Shown one piece after another: positions 10,275 to 18,598 of a stretch of 64,000 nucleotides of DNA. The notes below the pieces were generated by a model. It was not told where the DNA came from. It saw only the letters and a list, made by a program, of their open reading frames with translations, and ran no database searches. Location: the NCBI RefSeq assembly GCF_000316575.1, contig NC_019682.1, positions 6,745,501-6,809,500 on the forward strand, read 5' to 3'. Position numbers and translations under genes: made by a program. This DNA is from Calothrix sp. PCC 7507. GTDB taxonomy: Bacteria; Cyanobacteriota; Cyanobacteriia; Cyanobacteriales; Nostocaceae. Numbering within the stretch: the stretch's first letter is position 1; each line of letters begins with the position of its first letter.

Positions 10275-10303
10275 TTTCATCCTAATTTCATTTCTAAATG
10301 AAA
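10275..10303. promoter_or_regulatory. Putative response-regulator box upstream of the RND adaptor gene
   Basis: TTTCAT occurs at 10275 and again at 10286, 11 bases apart, followed by the inverted ATGAAA at 10298. The same arrangement is found at 16268-16296 upstream of the CopM-like gene. Direct repeats of this kind with one-turn spacing are typical of OmpR-family regulators, and CopR-type sites in cyanobacteria have a similar TTTCAT pattern. Assignment to the regulator at 17894 is an inference. Confidence 0.6.
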
Positions 10304-10433
10304 AACTGTAAAAGAGTGCATTTCTAAAACTTAAAAGCACTGTGCGACAAATGCGATCTTCTCCGTTTGAGAGGACCTAGTACTGCATGGCGTAAATAAC
10401 CATACCATTTTATAAATTCATTTTGATAATCTC

Positions 10434-10479
10434 GTGCGAGCATCTTGCTCGCGTTTGTCTGCGAGCAAGATGCTCGCAC
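10434..10479. repeat. Perfect 19-bp inverted repeat with 8-base loop
   Basis: GTGCGAGCATCTTGCTCGC at 10434-10452 is exactly complementary to 10461-10479. Each arm is itself a near-palindrome. Flanking CATACCAT (10401) and ATGGTATG (10484) extend the symmetry outward, as in a small palindromic mobile repeat. It sits between the putative regulatory box and the RND adaptor start. Confidence 0.9.
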
Positions 10480-10504
10480 TACAATGGTATGCTCATTTCC
10501 GCCG

Positions 10505-10615
10505 ACCTGTACTAGTACCAAGGACTTTGCCCCTTCGGGTGACGCTCCTAACGTCGCTCTAAGCGTACCCCGTAGGGGATCTTGCTACGCGAACAGCGTC
10601 TCCCCTTGGGAGAAG
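10505..10615. repeat. Dispersed palindromic repeat of the Nostoc GTACCCCGTAGGGG type
   Basis: This stretch contains nested palindromic pieces (CCCCGTAGGGG, GCTACGCGAACAGCGTC, TCTCCCCTTGGGAGA). The same motifs recur near 2770, 32410-32465 and 46200, showing a dispersed non-coding repeat family. Small open frames crossing it on either strand have no coding support. Confidence 0.7.
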
Positions 10616-10705
10616 ACTTGAACTTCCTCACCAAGAGGAACAATTTTTCTAGAAATGACCGTTCGCAATTCCTGACGTTCCATACCCAAGGACTTTAAAA
10701 GCGCA

Positions 10706-12328
10706 ATGTCTAATTCTCTGCGTTCCCAAACACCTACTGTTTCTGGCATATTCCTGAGCCTGCTGTTATTAGCCAGTCCCACAGTTGTTATGGCTCATGG
10801 CGGACATGGAAATGAATTTGCAGCAGGGAATGAAGCCACTTCAACTAATAATTCTATTCAGGTTGATGCCGACACAGTCAAACGTTTAGGGATTAAAGTC
10901 GAGCCTGTTCAACGTCAAAGGTTAGCTATTGGCATAAAAACTACTGGACAAATAGAGACTCTTCCCAGCCAAAAAGTAGAAGTGACTACCCCAATTCAAG
11001 GGGCAAAAGTGGTTGAATTATTGGCAGAACCCGGTGCATCAGTAACAAAAGGTCAACCCCTTGCTGTTGTTACTAGTCCAGATTTAGTAACCTTGCGCGT
11101 GGAATCTCAGGACAAATTAGCACAAGGTCAAGCTGATTTACACTACAGCGAAGCAGACTTAAAACTAGCTCAACAAAATTATCAAAAATATCAACAAATA
11201 GCCGAATCTGAAATTGCCCAAGCACAGAGTCAAGTTGACTTTGCTCAAGAAAAGTACAACAAAGACAAACAGTTAGCTGATGCTGGGGCTTTACCCCGTC
11301 GCAATGCTTTAGAATCTAAAACCCAGTTAGCGCAGGCAAAAGCCGAACTTACTAAAGCTAAGAGCCGCCGGGATGTTATCGGGGCAGAAAATCAACTCAA
11401 ACGCGCTCAAGCATCAGTTCAGTTAGCAAAATCAAATATTAATCGCAGTAATACTAGTTATCAAACTCGACTTGCTCAACTAGGAAATCTTCCAAACTCC
11501 AAGGGACTAGTGACAGTAAGCGCTCCCATCTCTGGTAAGGTTGCTGATAGAGAAGTGAGTATTGGTCAAACTTTTAATGATGCAGGTGGCAAATTAATGA
11601 CGATTGTCAATGATAGTCGGCTTTTTGCTACAGCTAACATTTATGAAAAAGATTTAAGCAAAGTAAGAATTAGTCAGAGAATTAGTTTAAAAGTTGCGAG
11701 TGTGAGCGATCGCACTTTTTCTGGCAGAATTTCCCGAATTGGAACAGTGGTAGAAGGAGAAACAAGAGTTGTACCAGTACAAGCGGAAGTAAATAATTCC
11801 AGCGGACAACTCAAACCAGGAATGTTCGCGGAGCTAGAAGTCTTAACAGACCAAACATCAGCAGTTAATTTAGCTATTCCCGCCTCAGCAGTAGTTGACG
11901 CGAATGGTAAAAAAGTTGTGTATCTGCAAAATGGTAATGCTTATCAAACAGTTGAAGTTACATTAGGTCAGACTTCTGGAGATAGGGTTGAGGTCAACAG
12001 TGGCTTATTCGAGGGAGATATGATTGTCACTCAACGCGCACCACAACTCTACGCTCAATCTCTCCGAGGTAGTACTCAGATAAAAGTCTCGGAACACACA
12101 AAAGCTTTATCGCCAACAACGGAGGTTAAAACGTCTAGCTTACCGCTACCGTTGTGGTTGCTAGGAGCATGTGGAGGCGCTGGGATAGCTGCTGTAGGTT
12201 TCATGGTAGGTCGTCGCAGCAAGACTCAACTAGTTCCAGTAGGGGCAGAACTTCACTCAGATGACAACCACCGTGCGCCTCATGAAGAATCAAAAGTCAT
12301 CATCATTAGTAAAAATACCCAACAATAA
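10706..12328 (+). CDS. RND efflux periplasmic adaptor subunit (CzcB/CusB type)
   Basis: Membrane-fusion protein that links an inner-membrane RND pump to an outer-membrane channel for metal export. The 540 residues begin with a signal peptide ending at VVMAHGGHG; the mature start is His-rich, suggesting metal contact. A barrel/lipoyl half (VEVTTPIQGAKVVELLAEPGASVTKGQPL) is followed by a long Gln/Ala/Lys-rich coiled coil (residues ~125-255), the second lipoyl half (VTVSAPISGKVADREVSIGQTF), and beta-barrel and membrane-proximal domains. Unusually, a hydrophobic segment near residues 492-512 (LPLWLLGACGGAGIAAVGFMVG) suggests a C-terminal membrane anchor. The permease gene starts two bases after its stop, so they are cotranscribed. 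Confidence 0.93.
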   Translation: MSNSLRSQTPTVSGIFLSLLLLASPTVVMAHGGHGNEFAAGNEATSTNNSIQVDADTVKRLGIKVEPVQRQRLAIGIKTTGQIETLPSQKVEVTTPIQGAKVVELLAEPGASVTKGQPLAVVTSPDLVTLRVESQDKLAQGQADLHYSEADLKLAQQNYQKYQQIAESEIAQAQSQVDFAQEKYNKDKQLADAGALPRRNALESKTQLAQAKAELTKAKSRRDVIGAENQLKRAQASVQLAKSNINRSNTSYQTRLAQLGNLPNSKGLVTVSAPISGKVADREVSIGQTFNDAGGKLMTIVNDSRLFATANIYEKDLSKVRISQRISLKVASVSDRTFSGRISRIGTVVEGETRVVPVQAEVNNSSGQLKPGMFAELEVLTDQTSAVNLAIPASAVVDANGKKVVYLQNGNAYQTVEVTLGQTSGDRVEVNSGLFEGDMIVTQRAPQLYAQSLRGSTQIKVSEHTKALSPTTEVKTSSLPLPLWLLGACGGAGIAAVGFMVGRRSKTQLVPVGAELHSDDNHRAPHEESKVIIISKNTQQ

Positions 12329-12330
12329 AA

Positions 12331-15300
12331 ATGCTCAGTGCTATCATCAAATGGGCGATCGCTCGCCGTTGGTTAGTCATCCTGGGTACAATTATCCTGA
12401 CAATTTGGATATGTCGGACGATTATCCAAATGCCCTTGGATGTTTTTCCTAGCTTTGCACCACCCCAAGTTGAAATTCAAACTGAAGCACCAGGACTCGC
12501 CCCCGAAGAATTAGAATCCCTGGTAACTTTACCAATTGAAAGTGCTATTAACGGTACTCCTGGAGTAACGGCAGTACGCTCATCTTCAGCAGCAGGAATT
12601 TCTGTCGTCAAAGTCATTTTTAACTGGGATACTGATATTTATCAAGCTCGCCAGCTAGTAACAGAGCGATTACAACAGAGCTTTAGTAAGCTGCCGTCAG
12701 GGGTAGAAACTCCGCAAATTTCCCCTACGAGTTCTCCCATTGGCACTGTATTACAATATGCTTTTACATCAGAAAATACTTCTTTAATGGAAGTGCGGCG
12801 AATTGTTGATTGGCAAGTGACAAACTGCCTTTTAGCTGTGCCTGGTGTTAGTCAAGTAGTTGCGTATGGTGGCGATGTCCGCCAATATCAAGTATTAGTT
12901 GATCCAGCGAAACTAAGAGCCTTTAATGTCACTTTAGAAGATGTAGAACAAGCAACATCTGCTGCCAATGTGAATGCTCCTGGTGGGTATTTAATCACTC
13001 CTGATACAGAAAAGTTGATTCGGGGGATTGGACGGATTGAATCTATCGAAGAATTACAGCAATCAGTAATTATTGCCCGTAATGGTACGCCTGTCAAAAT
13101 CTCTGACGTTGCTGACGTGCAAATTGGTGCAGCTATTAAACGGGGTGATGGTAGTTTTAACGGTCAAAAGGCAATTGTTGTGATGATTAATAAACAGCCC
13201 CAAGCCGATACTCCTACTGTTACCCGTGCTATTGAAGCAGCGATGTCAGAGATTCAAGCAGGCTTACCCAAAGATATTAAAGTCACACCTACTTTTCGTC
13301 AAGAAAACTATATCGATTCTTCTATTGAAAATATTCGAGAGGCTTTAATTGAAGGCAGCATTATTGTTGCTTTAATTCTAATTCCCTTTTTAATGAATTG
13401 GCGAAATCTGGCTATTTGTTTAACTGCCCTACCTTTATCTTTATTATTAGGAGTACTACTACTAAATTGGTTGGGACAAGGTTTAAATACTATGACCTTG
13501 GGAGGGTTAGCAGTCGCAATTGGTTCAGCAGTTGATGATGCAATTGTCGATGCCGAAAATGTCTACCGTAACCTGCGAGAAAATAAATATTCACCCAACC
13601 CGCGTCCAGTTTTAGATGTTGTGTTTGATGGTTGTCAAGAGGTACGGGATTCAGTATTTGGAGCTACCATTATTACCATAATTGTGTTCTCGCCAATTTT
13701 TGCTTTAGCTGGTGTCGAAGGCAGCATTTTTGTCCCAATGGGATTAGGCTATATGGCAGCAGTTATCGCCTCTAGTATCACGGCATTGACGGTGACTCCG
13801 GCTTTATGTGCAATTTTACTGCCTTATGGTCGTTTGCCAGAAACAGAACCTTGGATTGCGAGATTTTTTAAGCGACTTTACTATCCTCTATTAACATTTT
13901 CTTTGAAGCATTCTGAAATTGTTATAGGTACTGCTGCTGCTAGTTTGATAGCTGCAACTATAATTGTCCCCTCCTTTGGCAGAATATTTTTACCAGAGTT
14001 TCAAGAGCAAACTCTGGTGAATACCCTAACTCTTTATCCGGGGGTTTCTCTAGAAGCTACTAATGCAGCTGGTGAAACACTACAGCACGCACTCAAGGGA
14101 GACTCTAGATTTCCATACGTGCAATTGCGTTCTGGACGTGCGCCGGGAGATGGGGATGCAGCAGGTGTGAATTTGGGACACTTGGATATCGAGTTAAGCG
14201 ACGCAGGGATGAAAGACAGGAAAGGGACGATTGAGAAGTTACGGGAGGAATTTGCTAAGTTACCGGGGGTAGCGCCAAATATTGGCGGTTTTATCTCACA
14301 TCGCATGGATGAGGTGTTATCTGGAGTGAGGAGTGCGATCGCAGTCAAAATTTTCGGACCCGACTTAGAACAACTCCGCACCATTGGACAGCAAGTTGAT
14401 GATGTTATGAAAACCGTTAATGGGATTGTAGATTTACAACTAGAACCCCAAATACCCATTGAACAAATACAAATTAAGTTCAACCGACCTGCTGCTTCAC
14501 GGTATGGTTTAACAATAGGCAAACTTTCTGAAATTATTGAAACTGCTCTGAATGGACGAATAGTGTCTCAAGTTTTAGAGAAACAACAAACTTTCGATTT
14601 AGCTGTGTGGTTAAAGCCAGACGCACGGCAGAATTTGGATATGATTCGCAATTTGTTAGTTGATACTCCTAATGGACAAAAAATTCCTCTAGCACAGGTG
14701 GCCACAATTGAAAATGGTACTGGGCCTAATACTATCAATAGAGAAAATGTATCCCGCTTGATTGTTGTATCCGCTAACGCTAATGGTAGAGATTTGCGTT
14801 CCATTGTTAATGAAATTAGAGACAAAGTTAATCAACAGGTACATCCACCCTCTGGTTACTATATCCAGTATGCAGGACAATTTGAGGCAGAAGAAAGAGC
14901 AACTCAGAATATCTTAATTTCGAGTGCGATCGCCTTTGTTGCAATTACAGTCATCATGTATCTTTCCGTCAAATCTATCCCTTCTACCGCCATGATTATG
15001 ATTAACTTGCCTTTGGCGTTGGTGGGGGGAGTATTTTCAGTAGCTTTGTCTGGAGGAATAATTTCCATTGCCTCTTTGGTTGGCTTTATCACTCTATTTG
15101 GAGTTGCTACCCGCAATGGTTTGTTACTTGTGGATAATTACAACACCAAATTTGCGATCGGTATACCACTTAAAGAAGTTCTGATTAAAGGGTCAATGGA
15201 ACGTCTGAATGCCATTTTAATGACAGCTTTTACCTCTGCTTTAGGATTAGCACCTCTAGTAGTTGAGAGTGGTCCCGGAAAAGAAATTTTACACCCACTT

Positions 15301-15456
15301 TCAATAGTAGTTTTAGGTGGATTATTTACTTCTACGGCATTAACTTTAATGGTATTACCAGCTTTATATGCTAAGTTTGCTAAGTTCTTGCTGCCTAATA
15401 TTACTATGTCAGTTGTAGAGGATGGAAAAGTACCAAAAGCAGTTTTTGAGCAATGA
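12331..15456 (+). CDS. RND heavy-metal efflux permease (CzcA/CusA type)
   Basis: Proton-driven inner-membrane pump of the heavy-metal efflux (HME) group of RND transporters. The 1041 residues match the family: an N-terminal helix, a large periplasmic loop (PLDVFPSFAPPQVEIQTEAPG onward), the TM2-6 bundle, a second loop, and TM8-12. TM4 carries the charged pattern AVDDAIVDAENVYRNLREN, which supplies the proton-relay acids. The C-terminal half repeats the topology (ATRNGLLLVDNYN). No outer-membrane factor gene is adjacent, so the partner channel must be encoded elsewhere. Copper, nickel or zinc cannot be told apart from sequence alone; the neighbouring CopM-like protein and two-component system suggest copper or nickel. 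Confidence 0.94.
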   Translation: MLSAIIKWAIARRWLVILGTIILTIWICRTIIQMPLDVFPSFAPPQVEIQTEAPGLAPEELESLVTLPIESAINGTPGVTAVRSSSAAGISVVKVIFNWDTDIYQARQLVTERLQQSFSKLPSGVETPQISPTSSPIGTVLQYAFTSENTSLMEVRRIVDWQVTNCLLAVPGVSQVVAYGGDVRQYQVLVDPAKLRAFNVTLEDVEQATSAANVNAPGGYLITPDTEKLIRGIGRIESIEELQQSVIIARNGTPVKISDVADVQIGAAIKRGDGSFNGQKAIVVMINKQPQADTPTVTRAIEAAMSEIQAGLPKDIKVTPTFRQENYIDSSIENIREALIEGSIIVALILIPFLMNWRNLAICLTALPLSLLLGVLLLNWLGQGLNTMTLGGLAVAIGSAVDDAIVDAENVYRNLRENKYSPNPRPVLDVVFDGCQEVRDSVFGATIITIIVFSPIFALAGVEGSIFVPMGLGYMAAVIASSITALTVTPALCAILLPYGRLPETEPWIARFFKRLYYPLLTFSLKHSEIVIGTAAASLIAATIIVPSFGRIFLPEFQEQTLVNTLTLYPGVSLEATNAAGETLQHALKGDSRFPYVQLRSGRAPGDGDAAGVNLGHLDIELSDAGMKDRKGTIEKLREEFAKLPGVAPNIGGFISHRMDEVLSGVRSAIAVKIFGPDLEQLRTIGQQVDDVMKTVNGIVDLQLEPQIPIEQIQIKFNRPAASRYGLTIGKLSEIIETALNGRIVSQVLEKQQTFDLAVWLKPDARQNLDMIRNLLVDTPNGQKIPLAQVATIENGTGPNTINRENVSRLIVVSANANGRDLRSIVNEIRDKVNQQVHPPSGYYIQYAGQFEAEERATQNILISSAIAFVAITVIMYLSVKSIPSTAMIMINLPLALVGGVFSVALSGGIISIASLVGFITLFGVATRNGLLLVDNYNTKFAIGIPLKEVLIKGSMERLNAILMTAFTSALGLAPLVVESGPGKEILHPLSIVVLGGLFTSTALTLMVLPALYAKFAKFLLPNITMSVVEDGKVPKAVFEQ

Positions 15457-15467
15457 GGAATAAACCC

Positions 15468-15947
15468 ATGAATTCACTTAAATCCGGTTTGATTGTTATT
15501 GGCAGTGTAGGACTACTATTTTTAGGAGCTTGTAGTAATAGTAATAAAGCAGCTAATACAGAAAATAGTCCAGCCGCTTCTACCTCAATCGCTCAAACTT
15601 CACCTGCTACTAAAAAAGATAGCCATCATGGTGAATCTCATGGAGGTCAAGTTGCAGAGACAGTAAGTTATCACCTGGAATTTGTTCCTGAGAAAGAAGC
15701 AAGCGCAACTCACATGGATTTATACGTGCTAAAAGGTGACAATCACCAAACAGTATCTGATGCAAAAGTAACGGCTCAAATTCAGCTACCTGATGGCAAA
15801 CAAAAGACGGTTGCGTTTACTTATGATGCCAATGATAAACATTACACAGCAAAGTTAACTGAAAAAGCAATTGGTCAATATCAGGTAAAAGTTACTGTTG
15901 ATATTAAAGGTGAAAAAGTCAACGGTAGATTTAATTTTAATCGATAG
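15468..15947 (+). CDS. His-rich lipoprotein linked to the RND pump
   Basis: A frame opens at 15453, overlapping the permease stop as ATGA. The better start is ATG 15468, because GAGGAA at 15455-15460 sits seven bases before it. The protein (about 159 residues) has a lipoprotein signal with lipobox LGAC, a Ser/Thr/Ala-rich linker, a metal-binding-looking HHGESHGG stretch, and a beta domain (DAKVTAQIQLPDGKQ...VKVTVDIKGEKVNG) resembling the YtkA/FixH-like fold. It is probably a periplasmic metal-binding accessory of the efflux system; this role is inferred from the His motif and operon position. Confidence 0.85.
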   Translation: MNSLKSGLIVIGSVGLLFLGACSNSNKAANTENSPAASTSIAQTSPATKKDSHHGESHGGQVAETVSYHLEFVPEKEASATHMDLYVLKGDNHQTVSDAKVTAQIQLPDGKQKTVAFTYDANDKHYTAKLTEKAIGQYQVKVTVDIKGEKVNGRFNFNR

Positions 15948-15963
15948 ATACCTCATATAACTA

Positions 15964-16072
15964 TGATAGCGCTTCCCATTCAGATGAAGTACAAAATTAG
16001 ATCACGCTGTGTAGGGGCACGGCACTGCCGTGTCCTTACGGATATACCTCACGCTTGTTAAGAAACTCTATA
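15964..16072 (+). mobile_element. MITE-like element, copy A
   Basis: About 109 bases starting ATAGCGCTTCCCATTCAG and ending AACTCTAT, with a central palindrome GGCACGGCACTGCCGTG followed by CCTTACGGATATACCTCACG. The same body occurs at 25643-25752 (same orientation) and at 34137-34247 and 25505-25620 (opposite orientation). There is no open frame and no transposase, so any movement would be in trans. Confidence 0.75.
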
Positions 16073-16267
16073 GCTTCAAAAGCATAGATAAATATAGTTT
16101 GTCTGTATATATCTGTGGTTTTACAATCAATGTATTGCCATTGGTAACTCAGAGCAGAAGTTATCAGGCAATGGAATATCAGATTAACCTTCAAGGATGC
16201 TGCAAGATGGCGCCAAGCACACGATGGGAGCAATCGTATTGTAAATAAATATTGAGACAAAACAATA

Positions 16268-16296
16268 TTTCATCTTGATTTCATTCTGAAATGAAA
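16268..16296. promoter_or_regulatory. Putative response-regulator box upstream of the CopM-like gene
   Basis: TTTCAT lies at 16268 and 16279 (11 bases apart), with ATGAAA inverted at 16291. It matches the site at 10275-10303 in order and spacing. It ends about 80 bases before the DUF305 start codon, a suitable place for activation by an OmpR-type regulator. Confidence 0.65.
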
Positions 16297-16375
16297 AGCT
16301 AGAATTATAGTCAAACAAATAAATGAAGTTTTGCGGCTGTGACTTAACTCTTCAGTCCCTCAAAGAGGTGAATTT

Positions 16376-17077
16376 ATGAAGAACAAAAATTTGATTTATG
16401 GTCTTATCGGGTTGTTGAGTAGTAGTGCTATTGGAGGATTATTAATCATAAATAGCACACAAGCCCAAACTCCCAATCCAGGACATAATACTCATCATCC
16501 ATCCCCGGAAATTACTCCTTCTCCCCAAAGAGGGATGATGAATCAGGTAGATCAGCATTTCATGGAAATGATGGTTCCTCACCATCGGCAAGCATTAGAA
16601 ATGGCTGAACTCGCATTAAGTCGCGCTCAACATCCAGAAATTAAGAACCTAGCGGTTGTGATAAAAAAAGACCAAAACCGCGAAATTCAGCAAATGCAAA
16701 CTTGGTATAAGGCATGGTATGGCAAAGAAGTACCTGTAACAGCCATGACTCATCAAGAAATGATGGCAAGACATCAGGGCATGAGTCAGCAGATGAACCC
16801 AGAGATGATGAAAATGCCGATGAACCAGAACATGAGAGGTATGAATGTAAATTTAGAAACATTGAAAAATGCACCAGATTTTGACAAAGAATTTATCCGT
16901 CAAATGATTCCTCACCATCGCATGGCTGTGGAGATGTCAAAGATGGCTGCTAAAAAAACACACAAACCAAAAATTCGTAATTTAGCTCAGTCCATCATTA
17001 AAACTCAAACGGCTGAAATTAACCAGATGCAGCAATGGTATCAGGCTTGGTATCAGTCAAAGCCAGAAGAAAATTGA
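16376..17077 (+). CDS. DUF305 protein, CopM-like periplasmic copper-binding protein
   Basis: The 233-residue protein has a signal peptide (IGLLSSSAIGGLLIINSTQAQ) and two DUF305 repeats, each with a conserved MMVPHHRQALEMAELAL or QMIPHHRMAVEMSKMA helix and a downstream QQMQxWYxAWY motif. The region between the repeats is very rich in Met and His (MNPEMMKMPMNQNMRGMN), as expected for a copper(I) binder. Synechocystis CopM, a periplasmic copper chaperone controlled by CopRS, is a DUF305 protein, so a similar role is likely. GAGGTG precedes the ATG at seven-base spacing. It lies between the efflux genes and the two-component system on the same strand. Confidence 0.9.
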   Translation: MKNKNLIYGLIGLLSSSAIGGLLIINSTQAQTPNPGHNTHHPSPEITPSPQRGMMNQVDQHFMEMMVPHHRQALEMAELALSRAQHPEIKNLAVVIKKDQNREIQQMQTWYKAWYGKEVPVTAMTHQEMMARHQGMSQQMNPEMMKMPMNQNMRGMNVNLETLKNAPDFDKEFIRQMIPHHRMAVEMSKMAAKKTHKPKIRNLAQSIIKTQTAEINQMQQWYQAWYQSKPEEN

Positions 17078-17272
17078 ATTGATCACGATTTTTGACCTGA
17101 AATAATTGGCATCTGTTCTCAATGGGGTCAATTATGTGGAATTTTTTTAGACGCAAGCGCCAATAAGAAATAACAACATCGCTGTAGATCAAATCTGTGC
17201 GATGACTGTAGAAAAGGCTATAGCGTTGAAGTTAGAGCGAGACGGACAGATTTAATTATTTTAGAGGTAAAT

Positions 17273-17758
17273 ATGAAGAGGTCATTTATTTACGCTGTTA
17301 TATTGACTCTGAGTAGTACAGCTATTATTGCTCCTAGCTATGCAAGTGATAGAACAGATGATGGTAAGGTTCCCCATATTGATGGAAATGTACAATTCCC
17401 TCCCACACGCTGGGGAATTTTTAGACATACGTTCCGGTTGCACGTTCCCCAAAATAGCAAAGCTGTTACCCAACTACTGATCAAAGTTCCAGATAATGTA
17501 ACTGTGAGTAATGACGTTAGGGATATTGATGTTGTGGATGAAAATGAACATCAGATTAACACTAATGTATCTGTCAACGGTAAAACAATACTACTAGCTT
17601 TCCCCGAACCAGTTGTTGCTAAAACTAAGTTTGAGATTAACCTTAACAAAATAAAAAGAAGAAATATTGGTAAAGGTTCCGTCTACAGTTTCTCGGCTCA
17701 AGAAGTTGACATTGATGCAGTCATTCCCATAGGTATGGCTTCGTTTCGTCTCTACTAA
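17273..17758 (+). CDS. DUF2808 secreted protein
   Basis: The 161-residue protein has a clear signal peptide (cleavage near PSYASDRTDD) and the cyanobacterial DUF2808 pattern. This includes an opening FPPTRWGIFRHTFRLHVPQ, predicted beta strands, and a closing VDIDAVIPIGMASFRLY. Family members are small periplasmic proteins of unknown function. Its place between the CopM-like gene and the two-component regulator suggests a link to metal or envelope stress. AGAGGTAA lies a few bases before the ATG. Confidence 0.87.
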   Translation: MKRSFIYAVILTLSSTAIIAPSYASDRTDDGKVPHIDGNVQFPPTRWGIFRHTFRLHVPQNSKAVTQLLIKVPDNVTVSNDVRDIDVVDENEHQINTNVSVNGKTILLAFPEPVVAKTKFEINLNKIKRRNIGKGSVYSFSAQEVDIDAVIPIGMASFRLY

Positions 17759-17829
17759 GTCACAAGTTTAGATAGCAAATGATGATATTTTATAAACTTC
17801 TATCAAATTATTTATTAGGGGAAAATTCT

Positions 17830-17886
17830 ATGACAATTGCAAACTATGTTTACGTCACAAATTTACAACGAACCTTAAACTACTGA
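17830..17886 (+). CDS. Possible 18-residue leader peptide ahead of the regulator
   Basis: ATG at 17830, preceded by GGGG, opens an 18-codon frame (MTIANYVYVTNLQRTLNY) whose stop lies eight bases before the regulator start at 17894. The frame could be a leader peptide coupled to translation of the regulator, or chance. There is no direct evidence of expression. Confidence 0.2.
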   Translation: MTIANYVYVTNLQRTLNY

Positions 17887-17893
17887 ATTTGAT

Positions 17894-18598
17894 ATGAGGG
17901 TGCTGCTCGTCGAAGATGAACCAGATTTAGGGACTGCTATTAAGCGTACTTTAAATCAACAAAAGTACTTAGTTGATTGGGTAATGGATGGTACTGAAGC
18001 ATGGACTTACTTAGAAAATGGCTCGGCACAATATACAGTAGCGATTTTTGACTGGATGCTTCCAGGGATTAATGGCTTAGAACTGTGTAAAAGGCTGCGT
18101 TCTCAAGTCAATCCTCTCCCTATCTTGATGCTAACAGCTAGAGATAGCATGGAAGATAAAGTTACTGGCTTAGATGCGGGTGCAGATGACTATTTAGTTA
18201 AGCCCTTTGGAATGGTGGAATTGTTAGCACGGTTGCGGGCTTTGCAGCGTCGCTCTCCACATTTCCAACCTCAACAATTGACTCTTGGTAATTTGACTCT
18301 AGATTATGGCAACAGTACAGTTGTCAGGCAAAATACTATAGGCGAACAGCAAAGCATTCCTTTAACTAATAAAGAGTTTCAACTATTGGAATATTTTATG
18401 AAGCACCCCAAGCAAATTGTCACGACTGAACAAATTCGCAATCAAATTTGGGAAGTAAATGCGGAATCTAGTAGTAATGTAGTGGCGGCGCAAATACGTT
18501 TATTACGTCGTAAACTCACCAATAGCGACTGTCCTAACTTGATTGAAACTTTGCACGGTATGGGATATCGTCTTAATTTCACTAATGAATCAAAATAA
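17894..18598 (+). CDS. rppA: OmpR/PhoB-family response regulator, RppA/CopR-like
   Basis: The protein has 234 residues. The receiver domain (1-115) has the acidic pocket VEDEPD, phosphoacceptor Asp53 in FDWMLPG, Thr81 in LTARD and Lys103 in LVKPFG. A winged-helix DNA-binding domain follows (NKEFQLLEYFMKHPKQIVTTEQI...VAAQIRLLRRKL). Overall it reads like the cyanobacterial RppA/NrsR/CopR group, which controls nickel or copper resistance and redox-responsive genes. The kinase gene overlaps its 3' end, giving a standard two-component pair. The two TTTCAT direct-repeat sites in the same island are good candidate targets. The symbol follows the closest family name; the metal specificity is open. 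Confidence 0.88.
   Translation: MRVLLVEDEPDLGTAIKRTLNQQKYLVDWVMDGTEAWTYLENGSAQYTVAIFDWMLPGINGLELCKRLRSQVNPLPILMLTARDSMEDKVTGLDAGADDYLVKPFGMVELLARLRALQRRSPHFQPQQLTLGNLTLDYGNSTVVRQNTIGEQQSIPLTNKEFQLLEYFMKHPKQIVTTEQIRNQIWEVNAESSSNVVAAQIRLLRRKLTNSDCPNLIETLHGMGYRLNFTNESK

Noticed and set aside
10324-10521. A 65-codon minus-strand frame
   Set aside because: It is made largely of the 19-bp inverted repeat and flanking palindromes; there is no ribosome binding site or protein-like pattern.
14034-14522. A 162-codon frame antisense to the RND permease
   Set aside because: It lies wholly inside a well-supported gene and has shadow-frame composition.
16030-16248. Overlapping 72- and 74-codon frames on both strands
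   Set aside because: They start inside the MITE-like element and show no coding character.
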